Position numbers and translations under genes: made by a program
Assembly (NCBI RefSeq): GCF_900103365.1
Contig: NZ_LT629703.1
Coordinates: 4,464,001 to 4,528,000 of the forward strand
Source of the DNA: Afipia sp. GAS231
GTDB lineage: Bacteria; Pseudomonadota; Alphaproteobacteria; Rhizobiales; Xanthobacteraceae
Direction of reading: 5' to 3'
DNA length: 64,000 nt
The notes under the pieces: model-generated
What the model was told of the DNA's origin: nothing
Database searches by the model: none
Seen by the model: the letters and a program-made list of their open reading frames with translations, nothing else
Shown: piece by piece, positions 16,914-26,548 of the stretch
Layout: every line of letters begins with the position of its first letter
Position numbering within the stretch: position 1 is the first letter of the stretch

Positions 16914-16988
16914 CTATAATACTATAGAGCTATCTTGTCATTGATCCTCGAGGGCGTTATGGTTAACGCGCGAATCGAGAGGTGAACC

Positions 16989-17204
16989 ATGTCGGCGGAC
17001 GAGAAAAAGCAGCCCGCCAAAGGCGGCCCGAGGGCGGCAAAAGGCAAGAAGCAAATGCTCGTCATCCTTGATCAGGACGTCATCAAGGCGGTGAAGATGG
17101 CTGCGCTTGAGGACGAAGTGCCGATGTCCCACGCCGTCGAAGAGGCAGTCAGGGAATGGCTGGGCAAGCGAAAGGGCAGAAAGGCTCCTAAGACGTCGGT
17201 TTAG
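16989..17204 (+). CDS. Ribbon-helix-helix-like DNA-binding protein
   Basis: A 71-residue basic protein. A Lys-rich N-terminal tail is followed by a beta-strand (KKQMLVILDQDVIKAVKMAA) and two helices (EVPMSHAVEEAVREWLGKRK), the layout of ribbon-helix-helix repressors and antitoxins. A strong ribosome site (GAGAGGTGA) precedes the ATG. It is divergent from the HNH operon, with the palindrome between them, suggesting a local regulator. No toxin gene follows; the next 400 bp are empty. Confidence 0.72.
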   Translation: MSADEKKQPAKGGPRAAKGKKQMLVILDQDVIKAVKMAALEDEVPMSHAVEEAVREWLGKRKGRKAPKTSV

Positions 17205-17609
17205 CTTGCTCGCCGACCGCATTGCCGAAATGAGGTCTAAGACCTGCATCGACGGACTTCGCGGGCCTGATTGCACGGATTTCGTGCCGCGTGAGGTTGC
17301 CGAAGACGCTATTCCAACATGATTGGCAGGCGCACCCATTCCCCTTCTGCCGGGCGTTTGGAACCACGCTCTAAGGCCGCTGCGAAGTAATATCGATGTC
17401 GTTCGTCGTGATGGCGAACCTTTGTTCGCACATATGTGGACATGACGCACTTCCCTGATCAACGACCGTCTTGGCGCGCGAAGCGGTCGTTCAAATGCAA
17501 GCAGCATCTCCTGCATGATAAGGACTAAGCTAAATTTCTTACTTTTGCTCAAGCAAGACGTGGATGCCCAGGTCAAGCCCGGGCATGACGGAGTGTGTAG
17601 AACGCGGCT
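17205..17609. other. Intergenic with REP element
   Basis: No gene is supported apart from the REP-like palindrome annotated separately near the right end. Confidence 0.4.
17561..17589. repeat. REP-like palindrome (Bradyrhizobium type)
   Basis: ATGCCCAGG-TCAAG-CCCGGGCAT forms a near-perfect 9-bp stem with a TCAAG loop, preceded by GTGG and followed by GACGG. From memory this is the usual layout of the abundant intergenic palindromes of Bradyrhizobium and Rhodopseudomonas genomes. Only one copy was noticed in this window. Confidence 0.65.
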
Positions 17610-18260
17610 TTGTCTACGGCACACTCGGTCAGGCGTCTTGAGGTACTCGATCTGCGCCTTTTGATCGTCGGGCGAAAAAGCCGGTCCGATGATGCCTTTG
17701 ACGGGCTTTTCTCGTCGTATTCCTTGCTGAACTGGTGGCCGCTGTTCGAATTGCCGCGGATCGAAGTGTCGAATTCAAAACCGTTGGCGAGGTAATCGGT
17801 CCTGTAGTCAAGATTGACGGGGTCGTATTCGCGGTTGCCGAGATAGAACGTCTTTGGCCTCTCCTCGATCGAGGACAGCAGCGCGTAGACGGGCGGAACC
17901 GAAGCGTTATGGAGATAGGGCGGCGTCGCCCAGATGCCGCTGAGCGGACGTACTTTGTAGGCAAACTCGCCGCGAACTTCATTCGGCATATAACCGTCGA
18001 TGCGCTGCGCACCGCCTCACTCAAGGGCGGCCCCGGCTTTCCGTTCTGGTCCAGCGGCGGCTGCGGCCGGTCGTAGATGTAGTGGACAGTCTTCTCGACC
18101 ACTTCGCCCAGCCGCAAGGCGAAGCCGGTCTTGTCGATTCCGAGATTGGCCGGAACTGCGACCGTCCTCGCGATCAGGTCCCTGCGCGGGATCGGGGCCG
18201 ATATGCTCGATCGGGACATTTTCGACGACCAGGACGTGCTCTCGAAGCGGCATTCGCTGC
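17610..18260 (-). pseudogene. Di-haem cytochrome/peroxidase-like protein, frameshifted C-terminus
   Basis: The C-terminal 200 or so residues of a di-haem cytochrome c peroxidase-like protein are spread over several frames. One frame has EVVEKTVHYIYDRPQPPLDQ, the next has VRPLSGIWATPPYLHNASVP and ERPKTFYLGNREYDP. A third has GPAFSPDDQKAQIEYLKT. At least two frame changes are needed, the N-terminal haem part is gone, and it cannot be functional. It lies just upstream of bioB. Confidence 0.75.
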
Positions 18261-18393
18261 CTTGCTTATCGCAAGATCGTTATCAGCGCGTGGTGCGTGA
18301 TCAATGTCGGTCACGCGGATTATTGATACGCGCTGGTTTCGGCGTTGCCTCTGTGCAATATGCCCGCTGAAATCGAAATCTCGGAGAGTGAGA

Positions 18394-19368
18394 ATGCTTG
18401 AATTGGGCGGCGAAATGACTCTAGCGACCGCGGTCGTCCCGGCATGGACAGCCGAGACTGCATGGTCGATTTACCGGCTCCCGTTCAATGACCTGCTGTT
18501 CAAGGCGCAATCCGTTCATCGGCAGCATTTCGATCCCAACCGTGTGCAGTTGAGCAAGCTGCTCAACATCAAGACCGGGGGCTGTCCGGAGGATTGCGGC
18601 TATTGCAGCCAGTCCGCGCACAACGCGACGGGCCTGGCGGCTTCCAAACTGATGGATGTCGAAAAGATCGTCGCCGAGGCGCGCAAGGCCAAGGAGGCGG
18701 GTGCGAGCCGCTACTGCATGGGTGCTGCCTGGCGCAATCCGAAGCCGAGGGACATGGACGCCATCGTTGAAGTCGTGGGCGCGGTGAAAGCACTCGGGCT
18801 CGAAACCTGCATGACGCTAGGCATGCTCGACCGCGAACAGTCGGATCGGCTCAGCGCGGCCGGTCTCGACTATTACAACCACAACATCGATACGTCGGAG
18901 CGCTATTATCCGCAGGTCACCTCCACCCGCACATTCACCGATCGGCTCGACACGCTGGAAAATGTCCGCCAGTCCGGCATGAAGGTCTGTTGCGGCGGCA
19001 TCCTCGGAATGGGTGAGGAAGAAGCCGACCGCGTCGATATGCTGTTGACGCTTGCCAACCTGACCGAGCCGCCCGAAAGCGTGCCGATCAACATGCTGAT
19101 TCCGATCGCCGGCACGCCGCTGGCCAACGCCGCCCCGATCGGGGCCATTGAGTTCGTCAGGATAGTTGCGCTGGCGCGCATCATGATGCCGAGATCACAT
19201 GTTCGCCTGTCGGCCGGTCGTTCAGCCATGACAGACGAGATGCAGGCGCTCTGCTTTTTTGCCGGTGCGAATTCAATCTTTGTCGGCGACACCTTGCTGA
19301 CCGCGGGCAATCCGGGAAACGAGGCCGACACAAGGCTGTTCAATCGGCTGGGACTGCAGCCGGCCTGA
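18394..19368 (+). CDS. bioB: Biotin synthase
   Basis: Radical-SAM enzyme that inserts sulfur into dethiobiotin, the last step of biotin synthesis. The 324-residue length is normal. It has CPEDCGYC for the [4Fe-4S]/SAM cluster, [22 protein letters not shown] and [15 protein letters not shown], and its C-terminus carries the conserved RLSAGR, with the Arg that contacts the auxiliary [2Fe-2S] cluster. GGAG lies 7 bp before the chosen ATG; an upstream in-frame start at 18304 reads through non-conserved sequence. No bioF or bioD follows, and bioA is 28 kb away, so the biotin locus is scattered here. Confidence 0.95.
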   Translation: MLELGGEMTLATAVVPAWTAETAWSIYRLPFNDLLFKAQSVHRQHFDPNRVQLSKLLNIKTGGCPEDCGYCSQSAHNATGLAASKLMDVEKIVAEARKAKEAGASRYCMGAAWRNPKPRDMDAIVEVVGAVKALGLETCMTLGMLDREQSDRLSAAGLDYYNHNIDTSERYYPQVTSTRTFTDRLDTLENVRQSGMKVCCGGILGMGEEEADRVDMLLTLANLTEPPESVPINMLIPIAGTPLANAAPIGAIEFVRIVALARIMMPRSHVRLSAGRSAMTDEMQALCFFAGANSIFVGDTLLTAGNPGNEADTRLFNRLGLQPA

Positions 19369-19394
19369 CGTCGCGACTGCTCCCGCTATCCTGC

Positions 19395-20360
19395 CCGATA
19401 TAGCCCCTTCGCCCGCGCCTGGCGGATCGCCAGCGCGGCCATCAGATCGAGCATCGGTGTCGAAAGTCCGGCGGCGCGCGCGAACGCGCGGGGAGCGCGG
19501 ACCAGCACGTCGATCTCCATCGTGCGGCCAAGCTCGTAATCCTGCAGGATCGACGGCTTGTGATCCGGCGCCGGCCGGTGCGGGTGACGCGCTTGACCTC
19601 CGGAAAACAGGTTTGCGCGAGGCTGTTGGCCTCGTCGAGCAGGCGCGGAATGACCTCGGCGAGGGGAGGATCGTCACGGACGCCGCGTGCGGTTTGTCCG
19701 GTCAGCGAGCACAGCACCGACATCGACATGTTGGTCAGGAGCTTTGACCAGATCGTTTCCCTGATCTGCGGAACCTCCGGCGATTCGATTCTGGCCTCGT
19801 TCAGCGCCGCGCGCAGCTTGGCAATCCGCTCGCTGGCGCGATCGTCGCATTCGCCGATCAGGAGCCTGTTGCGCTCGGGCGAGAGGTTGGCGGCGATGCC
19901 TGGTCCAACGATTTCGTTGGACGAAAATATCACGCCGCCGATGATGCGTTCCCCGGGGATCGCGGCACGCAGCCGCCCGCCGGGATCGAAAAAGCCGAGA
20001 TCCGGCACCGCCGGATGAGCGAGAGAAAGCTCGATATCGTACCACCAGGGAATGCCGCTTTGCGCGAACATGACGGACGTGTCGTCGCGCAGCAACGGTG
20101 GCAGTCCGGTGGCGAGACCGCTCACCCCGTAGCCTTCAACGTGCTGATCACGACATCCTGCTGACCGAGCGCGACCGGATCGGCGGATGCGTTCACCCTG
20201 GCCTTGAAATCAGTACTTCCGGTCCGCAGCGTGAAGCGTTTGGCCTTGACCGCTTCGAGAGGCGGCCCCGCATCACGCAGGATACATCGTGTCCCGCCAG
20301 CGCCCGCCGTACCGCTGCGTGGCTGCCGACGGCGCCCGCACCGAAAACGCAGATACGCAT
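19395..20360 (-). pseudogene. Ketopantoate reductase (PanE/ApbA) pseudogene
   Basis: The N-terminal NADP-binding start (MRICVFGAGAVGSHAAVRRA) is in one frame. The central part (GLPPLLRDDTSVMFAQSGIP, then IFSSNEIVGPG and TIWSKLLTNMSMSVLCSLTG) is in a second. The C-terminal part (ELGRTMEIDVLVRAPRAFAR) is in a third. Two or more frameshifts disrupt a protein of otherwise normal length (about 310 residues), so the decay is recent. It converges on bioB. Confidence 0.8.
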
Positions 20361-20399
20361 AGGCCTGATATTCCTGTTTGGGCGGTTCGACCGATATTC

Positions 20400-20560
20400 T
20401 TTATTTGTCAAACGCGCCGTAGACGAGATTCTTCAAGGCTACGCGAATTCTTCCCCGCTGCGAACGGTCTGCGCCATGAACACTACGAACATGTTCTCCT
20501 TCGGATCGACCATTCCCAAGCCTTTCTGACTTCCACCGGCGGGAAGTTGGAATAGGACGT
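20400..20560 (-). pseudogene. Serine hydrolase (beta-lactamase-like) C-terminal fragment
   Basis: A frame reading LPAGGSQKGLGMVDPKENMF, VVFMAQT and then, after a frame change, ALKNLVYGAFDK matches the conserved end of class-C beta-lactamase-like esterases. The rest of the gene is missing. It lies directly upstream of the ketopantoate reductase pseudogene and probably shared an operon with it. Confidence 0.55.
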
Positions 20561-21022
20561 CTGCGAGAACGGCAGTGGCCCTCTTTTAAAGCCGTTCGTC
20601 CTGTGGACAAGCTGTGGACAATGAATTCCTTGTAAATGGCTGACCTTCCCTCACGTTCAACTCGAGCATTGAGTGAATCTCCGAGGGATAATTGAAAAAC
20701 CGTGGAGATTACAGCGGTCGACAAAATCACGAACTCGGTTGTTCGCTTGAAGGGGCAGGATTGTTTGCGTCAACGAAGCCTCTGCGGTTCCATCCGTTGG
20801 GAAGCTAACTCTTCTTCGCGCGATTGACTCACGACCGTGTGAATCGCAAACGTTGACAGATCCTACGCATAATCAATCCAAGGAACAAACCAGCCGCGCG
20901 CACGAAGTTTTCACGTCCGGCAGTTGAACCCTAAGAACGCATGATCTCCTCAGATATCGGTCGGCACATCTCTTGGTTATAATTGTTCCAAGAACTATAG
21001 CGTGGCCAGCGAGAATCGAAGC
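20561..21022. other. Intergenic, nothing recognised
   Basis: AT-richer than its surroundings, with no supported gene, RNA or repeat. It may contain the promoter of the following hypothetical gene. Confidence 0.35.
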
Positions 21023-21574
21023 ATGGAAAGTACGCAAGTGGTGACTGATATACTCCAGCACGCAGATATTGAAACCGTACTGAGAAGGTTTAGCGCAGCG
21101 ATCGAGCGAGATCAGCGTCGTATCGACGCTATGCCGCGGGCGAAATTTCACCCGTCATACGACGACGTCATGTGGCGAGATTGGCGGCGCGGCCACAGAA
21201 TTTACCTAAATCGCTTGGTGTCGACCGTAGTGGACGTTCCGCTCGTGACAATTGAAAAACTATCGACGATTGCGCGCTCGTATGAGCCCGAAGTTATTCG
21301 CGCTGTGATCCTTGAAATTCTCTCCGAAGTCGTAAGCAGTTGTTGCGATCAGGATGAATATGCAACGGCAGCCCTGTTGTTTGAGGATTTGATCAGGCAG
21401 GTTCAAGAGCGAGCAAGGGCAACCGCATGCGATCAAAGTGCTACGGTTTCGTTGGCGAGATGGTTTCCTCTCTCCGATCCGTTGCGCATAGCTTTAGATC
21501 CTGAATGCCTTTACGGTCCTTCCGTTGCGTTGACGTTGTTGATTACAAAAAGTGCTCCGTCAACCGACTGTTAG
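21023..21574 (+). CDS. Hypothetical protein
   Basis: A helical protein of about 183 residues with no motif I recognise. Its codon use is less GC-rich than that of neighbouring genes, compatible with foreign origin. A GTG seven codons earlier (21002) is an alternative start. It is flanked by remnants on both sides. Moderate support rests on its uninterrupted length and balanced composition. Confidence 0.45.
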   Translation: MESTQVVTDILQHADIETVLRRFSAAIERDQRRIDAMPRAKFHPSYDDVMWRDWRRGHRIYLNRLVSTVVDVPLVTIEKLSTIARSYEPEVIRAVILEILSEVVSSCCDQDEYATAALLFEDLIRQVQERARATACDQSATVSLARWFPLSDPLRIALDPECLYGPSVALTLLITKSAPSTDC

Positions 21575-22040
21575 CGAGTGTCAGTGCCTTTCATTGGAAA
21601 AACGTTTGCGCCGGTGAAAGCAAAGTCATCCTGGCGCAAGCTAGATCGTTCGGTGCTCCTTGCAGCCGTCAACGCCGTGGTTGCGCCGGCCGCGCGTCGG
21701 AGCCGCTACAGCGCCTGGCCTGTGTGCAGGACGAGCGGGCTGCGCCATACCGTCAGATGCCAAAAATTCATCCCAAGCTGGATATCCAGAAACGTCAGGC
21801 CTTAACAGGATTGTTCGGTTAAGACGCTCGGGAGGGTCTATTTTTATGCAAAACCAATTCAGATGCACACCTGTACTGAACGGTAAAAGCGTTCGACTTC
21901 CGCGACGAGGCCAGATCAAGAATTACGAAGCATACAAAAAAGACCGGCGTCGCTCGGGGCCCCTGCAAGCTTGAGAGAGATCTGCCAGCGCGGCGGCAGG
22001 CGCGTAATCGCTTTCTGCGGGCAAACATATTTCGACACGG
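21575..22040. other. Intergenic, nothing recognised
   Basis: Short frames only. Likely decayed DNA between the hypothetical gene and the NUDIX remnant. Confidence 0.35.
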
Positions 22041-22049
22041 CGTGCCGAT

Positions 22050-22200
22050 CCCGCAATACTTTCGAGATCTTTTTGGGCGGCGAGAAGCGGCACACTCCAG
22101 GCATTTCCGGAGGTCAACCGCGCAGAGTGGTTCGACTTGGAAACCGCTCGATCTGCCAGGGCAGATCGAACTCATCGATCGGCTGGCGGCCTTGAGTGAC
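22050..22200 (+). pseudogene. NUDIX hydrolase C-terminal fragment
   Basis: A frame reading FPEVNRAEWFDLETARS continues in a shifted frame as LPGQIELIDRLAAL. This is the typical ending of small NUDIX hydrolases. The NUDIX box itself is absent. Only the last 50 codons remain. Confidence 0.5.
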
Positions 22201-22609
22201 GGGATCACATCAAGAGCGCCAGTTGCGGACCGTTGGTCAGGTTGCAGCGTGGCTGAGAAGAGATCACTTGAGGGATGACTACGAGAGATACCAACCCGCG
22301 ACTCAATTTTCGGCAATAGTGCTCAAGTGCTGTCGGCGAATATTAACGTCATCTAGCCAGCATACGTTTTATGGCAATTTTTCTCGCTAGATGGTCGAAT
22401 TATAAGCTGAATGAAAGATTTTCTGAATGGCAGACAACATGTTTCATCGCAGACATGTGAAGTTGCCCCAGGATCGTTAGTTTCTCGCAGAACTCTCTCA
22501 TTGCGACTGACATCAAGAGAAACAACTGGAATGTCTTTCCATCACACAGGAATTATAGCGGGAGCACTGTCATTTGCCGCACTCGCGTACCGGCTCCCAA
22601 GGCTCGCGC

Positions 22610-23122
22610 ATGTCGGCAATTGAACATCCCGTCGCGGCCGCCTTGGTCAAGGGCGCTCTGCAAGCCAACGTGGAAGCCTGCGTTTATTTGCCCGATAGCG
22701 GGTTGACGCATATCATTCGGGCGTTTCAGGCGCAGCCCGGCTTGACGATCGTGCCTTGCGCACGCGAGGACGAGGGGGTTGGCATTGCCGTTGGACTGCA
22801 GCTTGGCGGCCGCCGCACCATCTGCTTCATGGAGGCGTCGGGACTCGGATTCAGCGGCCTTATCCTGGCGCGAGCGCAGGTTCAACGCACGCCAGTGGTA
22901 GTTATCGCGAGTCATACTCGGGGCGGCGGCGAGCAATTCGACTATCACGGCGCGACAATACGGGTGTCGGATGGCATATTCCGGGGTCTCGAGATTCCGT
23001 TCGAGGTCGCCACCGAGCAGACGGCGCTTGACCTAGCGCTGTTTCGGATAATCCAGACGGCGCAGAGCCAACGCACGTGCTTCGGTTTGCTACTGCCGCC
23101 GTACGTCGCAGCGGGAATCTGA
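22610..23122 (+). CDS. ThDP-dependent decarboxylase, alpha (PYR) subunit, ComD-like
   Basis: A 170-residue protein equivalent to the N-terminal PYR domain of thiamine-diphosphate decarboxylases, as in sulfopyruvate or phosphonopyruvate decarboxylase. It has VYLPDSGLTHIIRAF, then CAREDEGVGIAVGLQLGGRR with the conserved Glu that activates ThDP, and RTPVVVIASHTRGGGEQFDY. I chose MSAIEHPV as start because homology begins there. The beta subunit starts 1 bp after its stop. Together they would decarboxylate a 2-oxo acid; with TauD next door, a sulfonate or related acid is possible. Confidence 0.78.
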   Translation: MSAIEHPVAAALVKGALQANVEACVYLPDSGLTHIIRAFQAQPGLTIVPCAREDEGVGIAVGLQLGGRRTICFMEASGLGFSGLILARAQVQRTPVVVIASHTRGGGEQFDYHGATIRVSDGIFRGLEIPFEVATEQTALDLALFRIIQTAQSQRTCFGLLLPPYVAAGI

Positions 23123-23123
23123 C

Positions 23124-23723
23124 ATGAACCGAGACGAGGCTATCAACGTCATTGCCGCGGCGCGCGGTGACGCCGCCATCGTGGTCGGGCCGGGCGCAAA
23201 TAGCGGCCTCATGTTCGCCCGCGCCGACGCGCCGGCATCCATCTACGGTATGGAGCTCGCTTACGCGACGCCTGTTGCACTTGGCATCGCGCTGGCACGT
23301 CCGGCTCGGCGGGTTCTCGCCATCGAGGGGGAGGGCTCTTTCTACGCCGGCTCAACGGTGCTTTCGACGGTTTGGCGAATGCAACCTCCCAATCTCTGCA
23401 TCATCGTGAATGACAACGGTATCTGGGGGACCGGGGATTGCAAGGAGCTGACGGCGACATCTTGCGGTGTGAACTTGGCCCAATTGGCGGTCGCGGCAGG
23501 CTGGAGCGATGACAGGGTCGCCGAAGTGAGCGAAGAGGAAGCGTTTCGCGCGGCTCTTGCCAGGGCCCTCAGCCGGCCCGGCCCGCAGTTCATCGTCGCC
23601 AAAACGGATCCCGCGCGCGACCAGTTCCTACTGAAGGCGTCACGCGCAGCGCGGCTCCCCACGATCCGGCATCAGCTCGATTGCGTGGTGCTCACCGCGA
23701 TGGACCTGGGTGGCCGTGCCTGA
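23124..23723 (+). CDS. ThDP-dependent decarboxylase, beta (PP) subunit, ComE-like
   Basis: A 199-residue pyrophosphate-binding half of a split ThDP decarboxylase. The ThDP/Mg motif is seen as EGEGSFYAGS followed about 20 residues later by LCIIVNDNG. GMELAYATPVALGIALA lies before it. Split alpha/beta pairs of this size are known for sulfopyruvate decarboxylase. It is co-transcribed with alpha; the gap is 1 bp. About 150 bp separate it from the dioxygenase gene, which may have its own promoter. Confidence 0.78.
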   Translation: MNRDEAINVIAAARGDAAIVVGPGANSGLMFARADAPASIYGMELAYATPVALGIALARPARRVLAIEGEGSFYAGSTVLSTVWRMQPPNLCIIVNDNGIWGTGDCKELTATSCGVNLAQLAVAAGWSDDRVAEVSEEEAFRAALARALSRPGPQFIVAKTDPARDQFLLKASRAARLPTIRHQLDCVVLTAMDLGGRA

Positions 23724-23871
23724 AGCCCTCCCGAGTGATTAAGGCATTCGGCTTTAGCCCTCGATCCATCGACAGGCTACTAATATTCGAAGGTTCCCGC
23801 CTAAAGCATGAGATATGAGCTGATCTGTTTCTGACTGCCGTGACCATGGACAACGCAAGCGAGGTTATCAG

Positions 23872-24714
23872 ATGACGTCTAACACGATGGAAATTCAACC
23901 GCTCACGCCTTGGATAGGAGCAGAAATTTTAGGGGTCGATCTCACGCGGCCTCTGTCGAACGAGCAGGTTGAGGCGATACATCAGGCCTTCCTGAAATAC
24001 CTCGTGATCTTCTTTCGCGACCAAGATCTGGATTTTGCGAGCCACGAAGCGTTGTCGCGTCATTTCGGCGAATTGCATCTTCCGCCGGCATTGGCTCCTT
24101 TTCGTGTGCCGGATCACCCCGGAATCGTGAAGCTTCATATCGATGAAAAGTCCGTCAGGGTTCCAGGGGAGCTTTGGCATTCCGATATGAGCTGCGATGC
24201 CGAACCGCCACTCGGGTCTATTCTTTATCTTCATACCGTGCCGAAGGTTGGCGGTGATACCGCCTTCGCCAGCATGTACGCGGCCTACGACGCTCTGTCG
24301 GATCGTATGAAGCAACAGTTGGAGGGACTGAATGCGATTCATGATGCCCGCGCCAGTTTGGCGTTGGCTGAGACCCTGAACACGGTCGACGAGGAGAAGC
24401 GCTCTACCGCAAAATTCCCCCGATCGTCCCATCCCGTGATCCGCACTCATCCAGAGACCAAGCGAAAGACAATCTACGTCAACAAGAGTTTCACGACGCA
24501 TATCGAAGGAATTCCCAAGGCCGAAAGCGAGGCCTTGCTAAATTACTTGTACGAACATGGTCGGCAGGAGGAGTTTCAATGCCGCTTTCGGTGGCGTCCC
24601 AACTCCATAGCCTTCTGGGATAACCGCGCGGCCCAGCACAAGGCCATTTGGGACTATCATCCTCAAACCCGCTCGGGGTATCGGACGCAAATCTGCGGAG
24701 ACAAACCTTTTTGA
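23872..24714 (+). CDS. TauD/TfdA-family 2-oxoglutarate dioxygenase
   Basis: A 280-residue Fe(II)/2-oxoglutarate dioxygenase. The facial triad is visible: HxD at residues 103-105 (LWHSDMSC) and the distal His at 256 (WDNRAAQHKAIWDY). An Arg near 271 (GYRTQICGDKPF) is placed to bind 2-oxoglutarate. The family oxidises taurine, other sulfonates, phenoxyacetates or similar acids, so the exact substrate is open. GAGG precedes the ATG. It is followed after 11 bp by a solute-binding protein, so the pair probably handles the same compound. Confidence 0.88.
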   Translation: MTSNTMEIQPLTPWIGAEILGVDLTRPLSNEQVEAIHQAFLKYLVIFFRDQDLDFASHEALSRHFGELHLPPALAPFRVPDHPGIVKLHIDEKSVRVPGELWHSDMSCDAEPPLGSILYLHTVPKVGGDTAFASMYAAYDALSDRMKQQLEGLNAIHDARASLALAETLNTVDEEKRSTAKFPRSSHPVIRTHPETKRKTIYVNKSFTTHIEGIPKAESEALLNYLYEHGRQEEFQCRFRWRPNSIAFWDNRAAQHKAIWDYHPQTRSGYRTQICGDKPF

Positions 24715-24725
24715 AGAGCCGCATT

Positions 24726-25844
24726 ATGACACAAGAGAAATTTTTTTCTCGTCGTGATCTGCTCGCGGGCTCGTTGGCCACAGGTGCAGTGCTTGGGGCC
24801 GGTACTCGCGGTCTAGCTCAAGCGAATGCCGATTGGCAGGCTGGCGCTCCACCGGAATGGGACCGTATTCTCGCGGCAGCACGCAGCGAAGGCCAAGTCA
24901 ATGTTGCGGGATTTCCGACGCTGGCGGTGAAGATGAGCGCTGCTTTCAAGCGGGACACCGGTATTCAGCTTAATTTCATCAGCGGAAGTACCTCTACGCA
25001 GTCGGTTCGTCTCGATGCGGAAGCGCGCGCAAAGAATGTGACAATTGACGCTGTGCTGAGTGGCGGTTGGGAACTCATGATGATGAGGGAAAATCTGCTG
25101 GAACCGATCCTGCCGCAGTTGATGCTTCCGGGTGTCGCGCCCCAAAATTTCCGCGATGGCAAATACAAGTTCTTTGACAATGCCGGTCAGTACCTTCTGC
25201 TCGGCGCAGACTACGTCTTCGGCTGGCTGGTGGTGAACACGGATGTCGTGAAGCCAGATGAAATCAAGACCTGGAAAGATCTACTCGACCCGAAGTACCG
25301 GGGAAAGATCGCAGCGCACGATCCACGCGTCCCTGGAGCTGGGCAAGGTGTATCCAATTGGTTCTATAGGGCGTTCGGCCTCGAATTCATCAAGGACCTG
25401 TATCTGGGCCAGCAGGTAAAATTGTCCGTCGACAATCGCGCGTTGATGGAGGGCCTGGTTCGCGGGCCGACGCCGATCCTTGTTGGTGGCGTTCAAAGCG
25501 AAGTTGAACGTTTCCGGGCCAATTTCAAGAACATCGGCGTTGTTTTGCCAGAAGATGCTCCTGGCTACCTCGCATCAGGATCCAGCGTCATCAAGCAAGC
25601 CAGGGGAGTTCCACACCCGAATGCCGCAAAAGTGTTCACCAACTGGTATGTGAGCAAGCCCGGTCAGGAAGTCTATGAATCAGTCATGTTGGCGGTCAGC
25701 CGGCGGACCGACGTTAACACCGGCGTGCCCAGCTATCTCATCCCGCGCAGTGGGATCAATTACATCGACAATGATAGCGAGGACACTTATTTCCAACGCT
25801 ATGGAATGATCAAAACCATCACTGATGCTCTGGGTCAGCGGTGA
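24726..25844 (+). CDS. Tat-exported extracellular solute-binding protein, paralogue A
   Basis: A 372-residue periplasmic binding protein of the family-1/iron-type ABC group. It has a twin-arginine signal (FFSRRDLLAG) and an AxA-like cleavage zone, then a two-lobed fold with PEWDRILAAARSEGQV, DLLDPKYRGKIAA and PNAAKVFTNWYVSKPGQEVY. No ABC permease or ATPase gene lies nearby, so it is an orphan. It is closely related along its whole length to the protein at 52023-53159. The downstream 700 bp hold no transporter, only a LysR remnant. Confidence 0.88.
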   Translation: MTQEKFFSRRDLLAGSLATGAVLGAGTRGLAQANADWQAGAPPEWDRILAAARSEGQVNVAGFPTLAVKMSAAFKRDTGIQLNFISGSTSTQSVRLDAEARAKNVTIDAVLSGGWELMMMRENLLEPILPQLMLPGVAPQNFRDGKYKFFDNAGQYLLLGADYVFGWLVVNTDVVKPDEIKTWKDLLDPKYRGKIAAHDPRVPGAGQGVSNWFYRAFGLEFIKDLYLGQQVKLSVDNRALMEGLVRGPTPILVGGVQSEVERFRANFKNIGVVLPEDAPGYLASGSSVIKQARGVPHPNAAKVFTNWYVSKPGQEVYESVMLAVSRRTDVNTGVPSYLIPRSGINYIDNDSEDTYFQRYGMIKTITDALGQR

Positions 25845-26295
25845 AGGCGGATGAGGGTGATCGTATTAACCCCCTCTAGGTAGGCGGCTTGTATTTTTCG
25901 AAATGTTCTTGCTCGATCCATGGCGAATTACAAACCGAAGCTCGTGCGAAAATGGTTCTTCAGAATTGAATTCTTGCGCTCCCCTTGCTGGAGCCCGGAC
26001 TCGTTGGCCTAGCGCAACGCCATCAACGCACGATCCAGTTGAATGCCGGGGCAATGTCTTTGCTGCTGGGTCCAATGCCCCCACGCATCGGAGTTTACCG
26101 TAACAATTACATCCATGTACTTGATCTGTCGGTTCATGGAGCTTGATCCACGGGCTAACGTCAAACTAGTCAACTAAAGTTTTTCAGGCTACCGCGGGCA
26201 ATGGTCTTGAGCTCTTGTCAGAAGCGGCTACGGCCTCTCCATCAGGCCAAGCGCAAATGACCCGCTGCGAATTCCACCCTCCGGCCAGGCACAGC
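25845..26295. other. Intergenic, nothing recognised
   Basis: No gene is supported between the binding protein gene and the LysR remnant. Confidence 0.35.
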
Positions 26296-26301
26296 CCACG
26301 T

Positions 26302-26430
26302 TCCTAGTTCGTGTTCGAGATTTTGATCTGAATGCGCTGGCTGGGCGCTTCGTAAGCGAGCCGCGGCCTTGGCAAAATGCAACTCTTGGCTGAGGACATC
26401 GAAATACCGAAGGTGCCGCAATTCCAGTGA
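26302..26430 (-). pseudogene. LysR regulator N-terminal fragment
   Basis: This matches by eye the first 45 or so codons of the LysR gene at 56436-57302 (helix-turn-helix region). It carries small deletions that shift the frame and a lost start codon (CTG in place of ATG). The rest of the gene is missing. It marks the left edge of the decayed copy of the module found intact near 57-59 kb. Confidence 0.75.
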
Positions 26431-26436
26431 TAAAAT

Positions 26437-26548
26437 CTATATATCACAGGCCTTAGCTTATTATATTGGACCAACGCTTCGGCCCAGACTATCTACGAGA
26501 TAAGGATCTGGTTTCTTTCGGGATCCGATAGCCAATAGGAAAAAGTCC
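26437..26548 (+). promoter_or_regulatory. Conserved leader/operator of small secreted protein, copy 2
   Basis: Nearly identical to the leader at 57312-57423 and similar to that of copy 1. It includes ATATCACAGGC, CTTATTATATTGGACC and the imperfect inverted repeat GGACCAA-CGCT-TCGGCCC at 26468-26485. Strong conservation while the LysR gene beside it decayed suggests the leader is still under selection. Confidence 0.6.

Noticed and set aside
16938..17624. A 228-residue minus-strand protein opposite the ribbon-helix-helix gene
   Set aside because: It is antisense to a better supported gene, and includes the REP palindrome and non-coding sequence.
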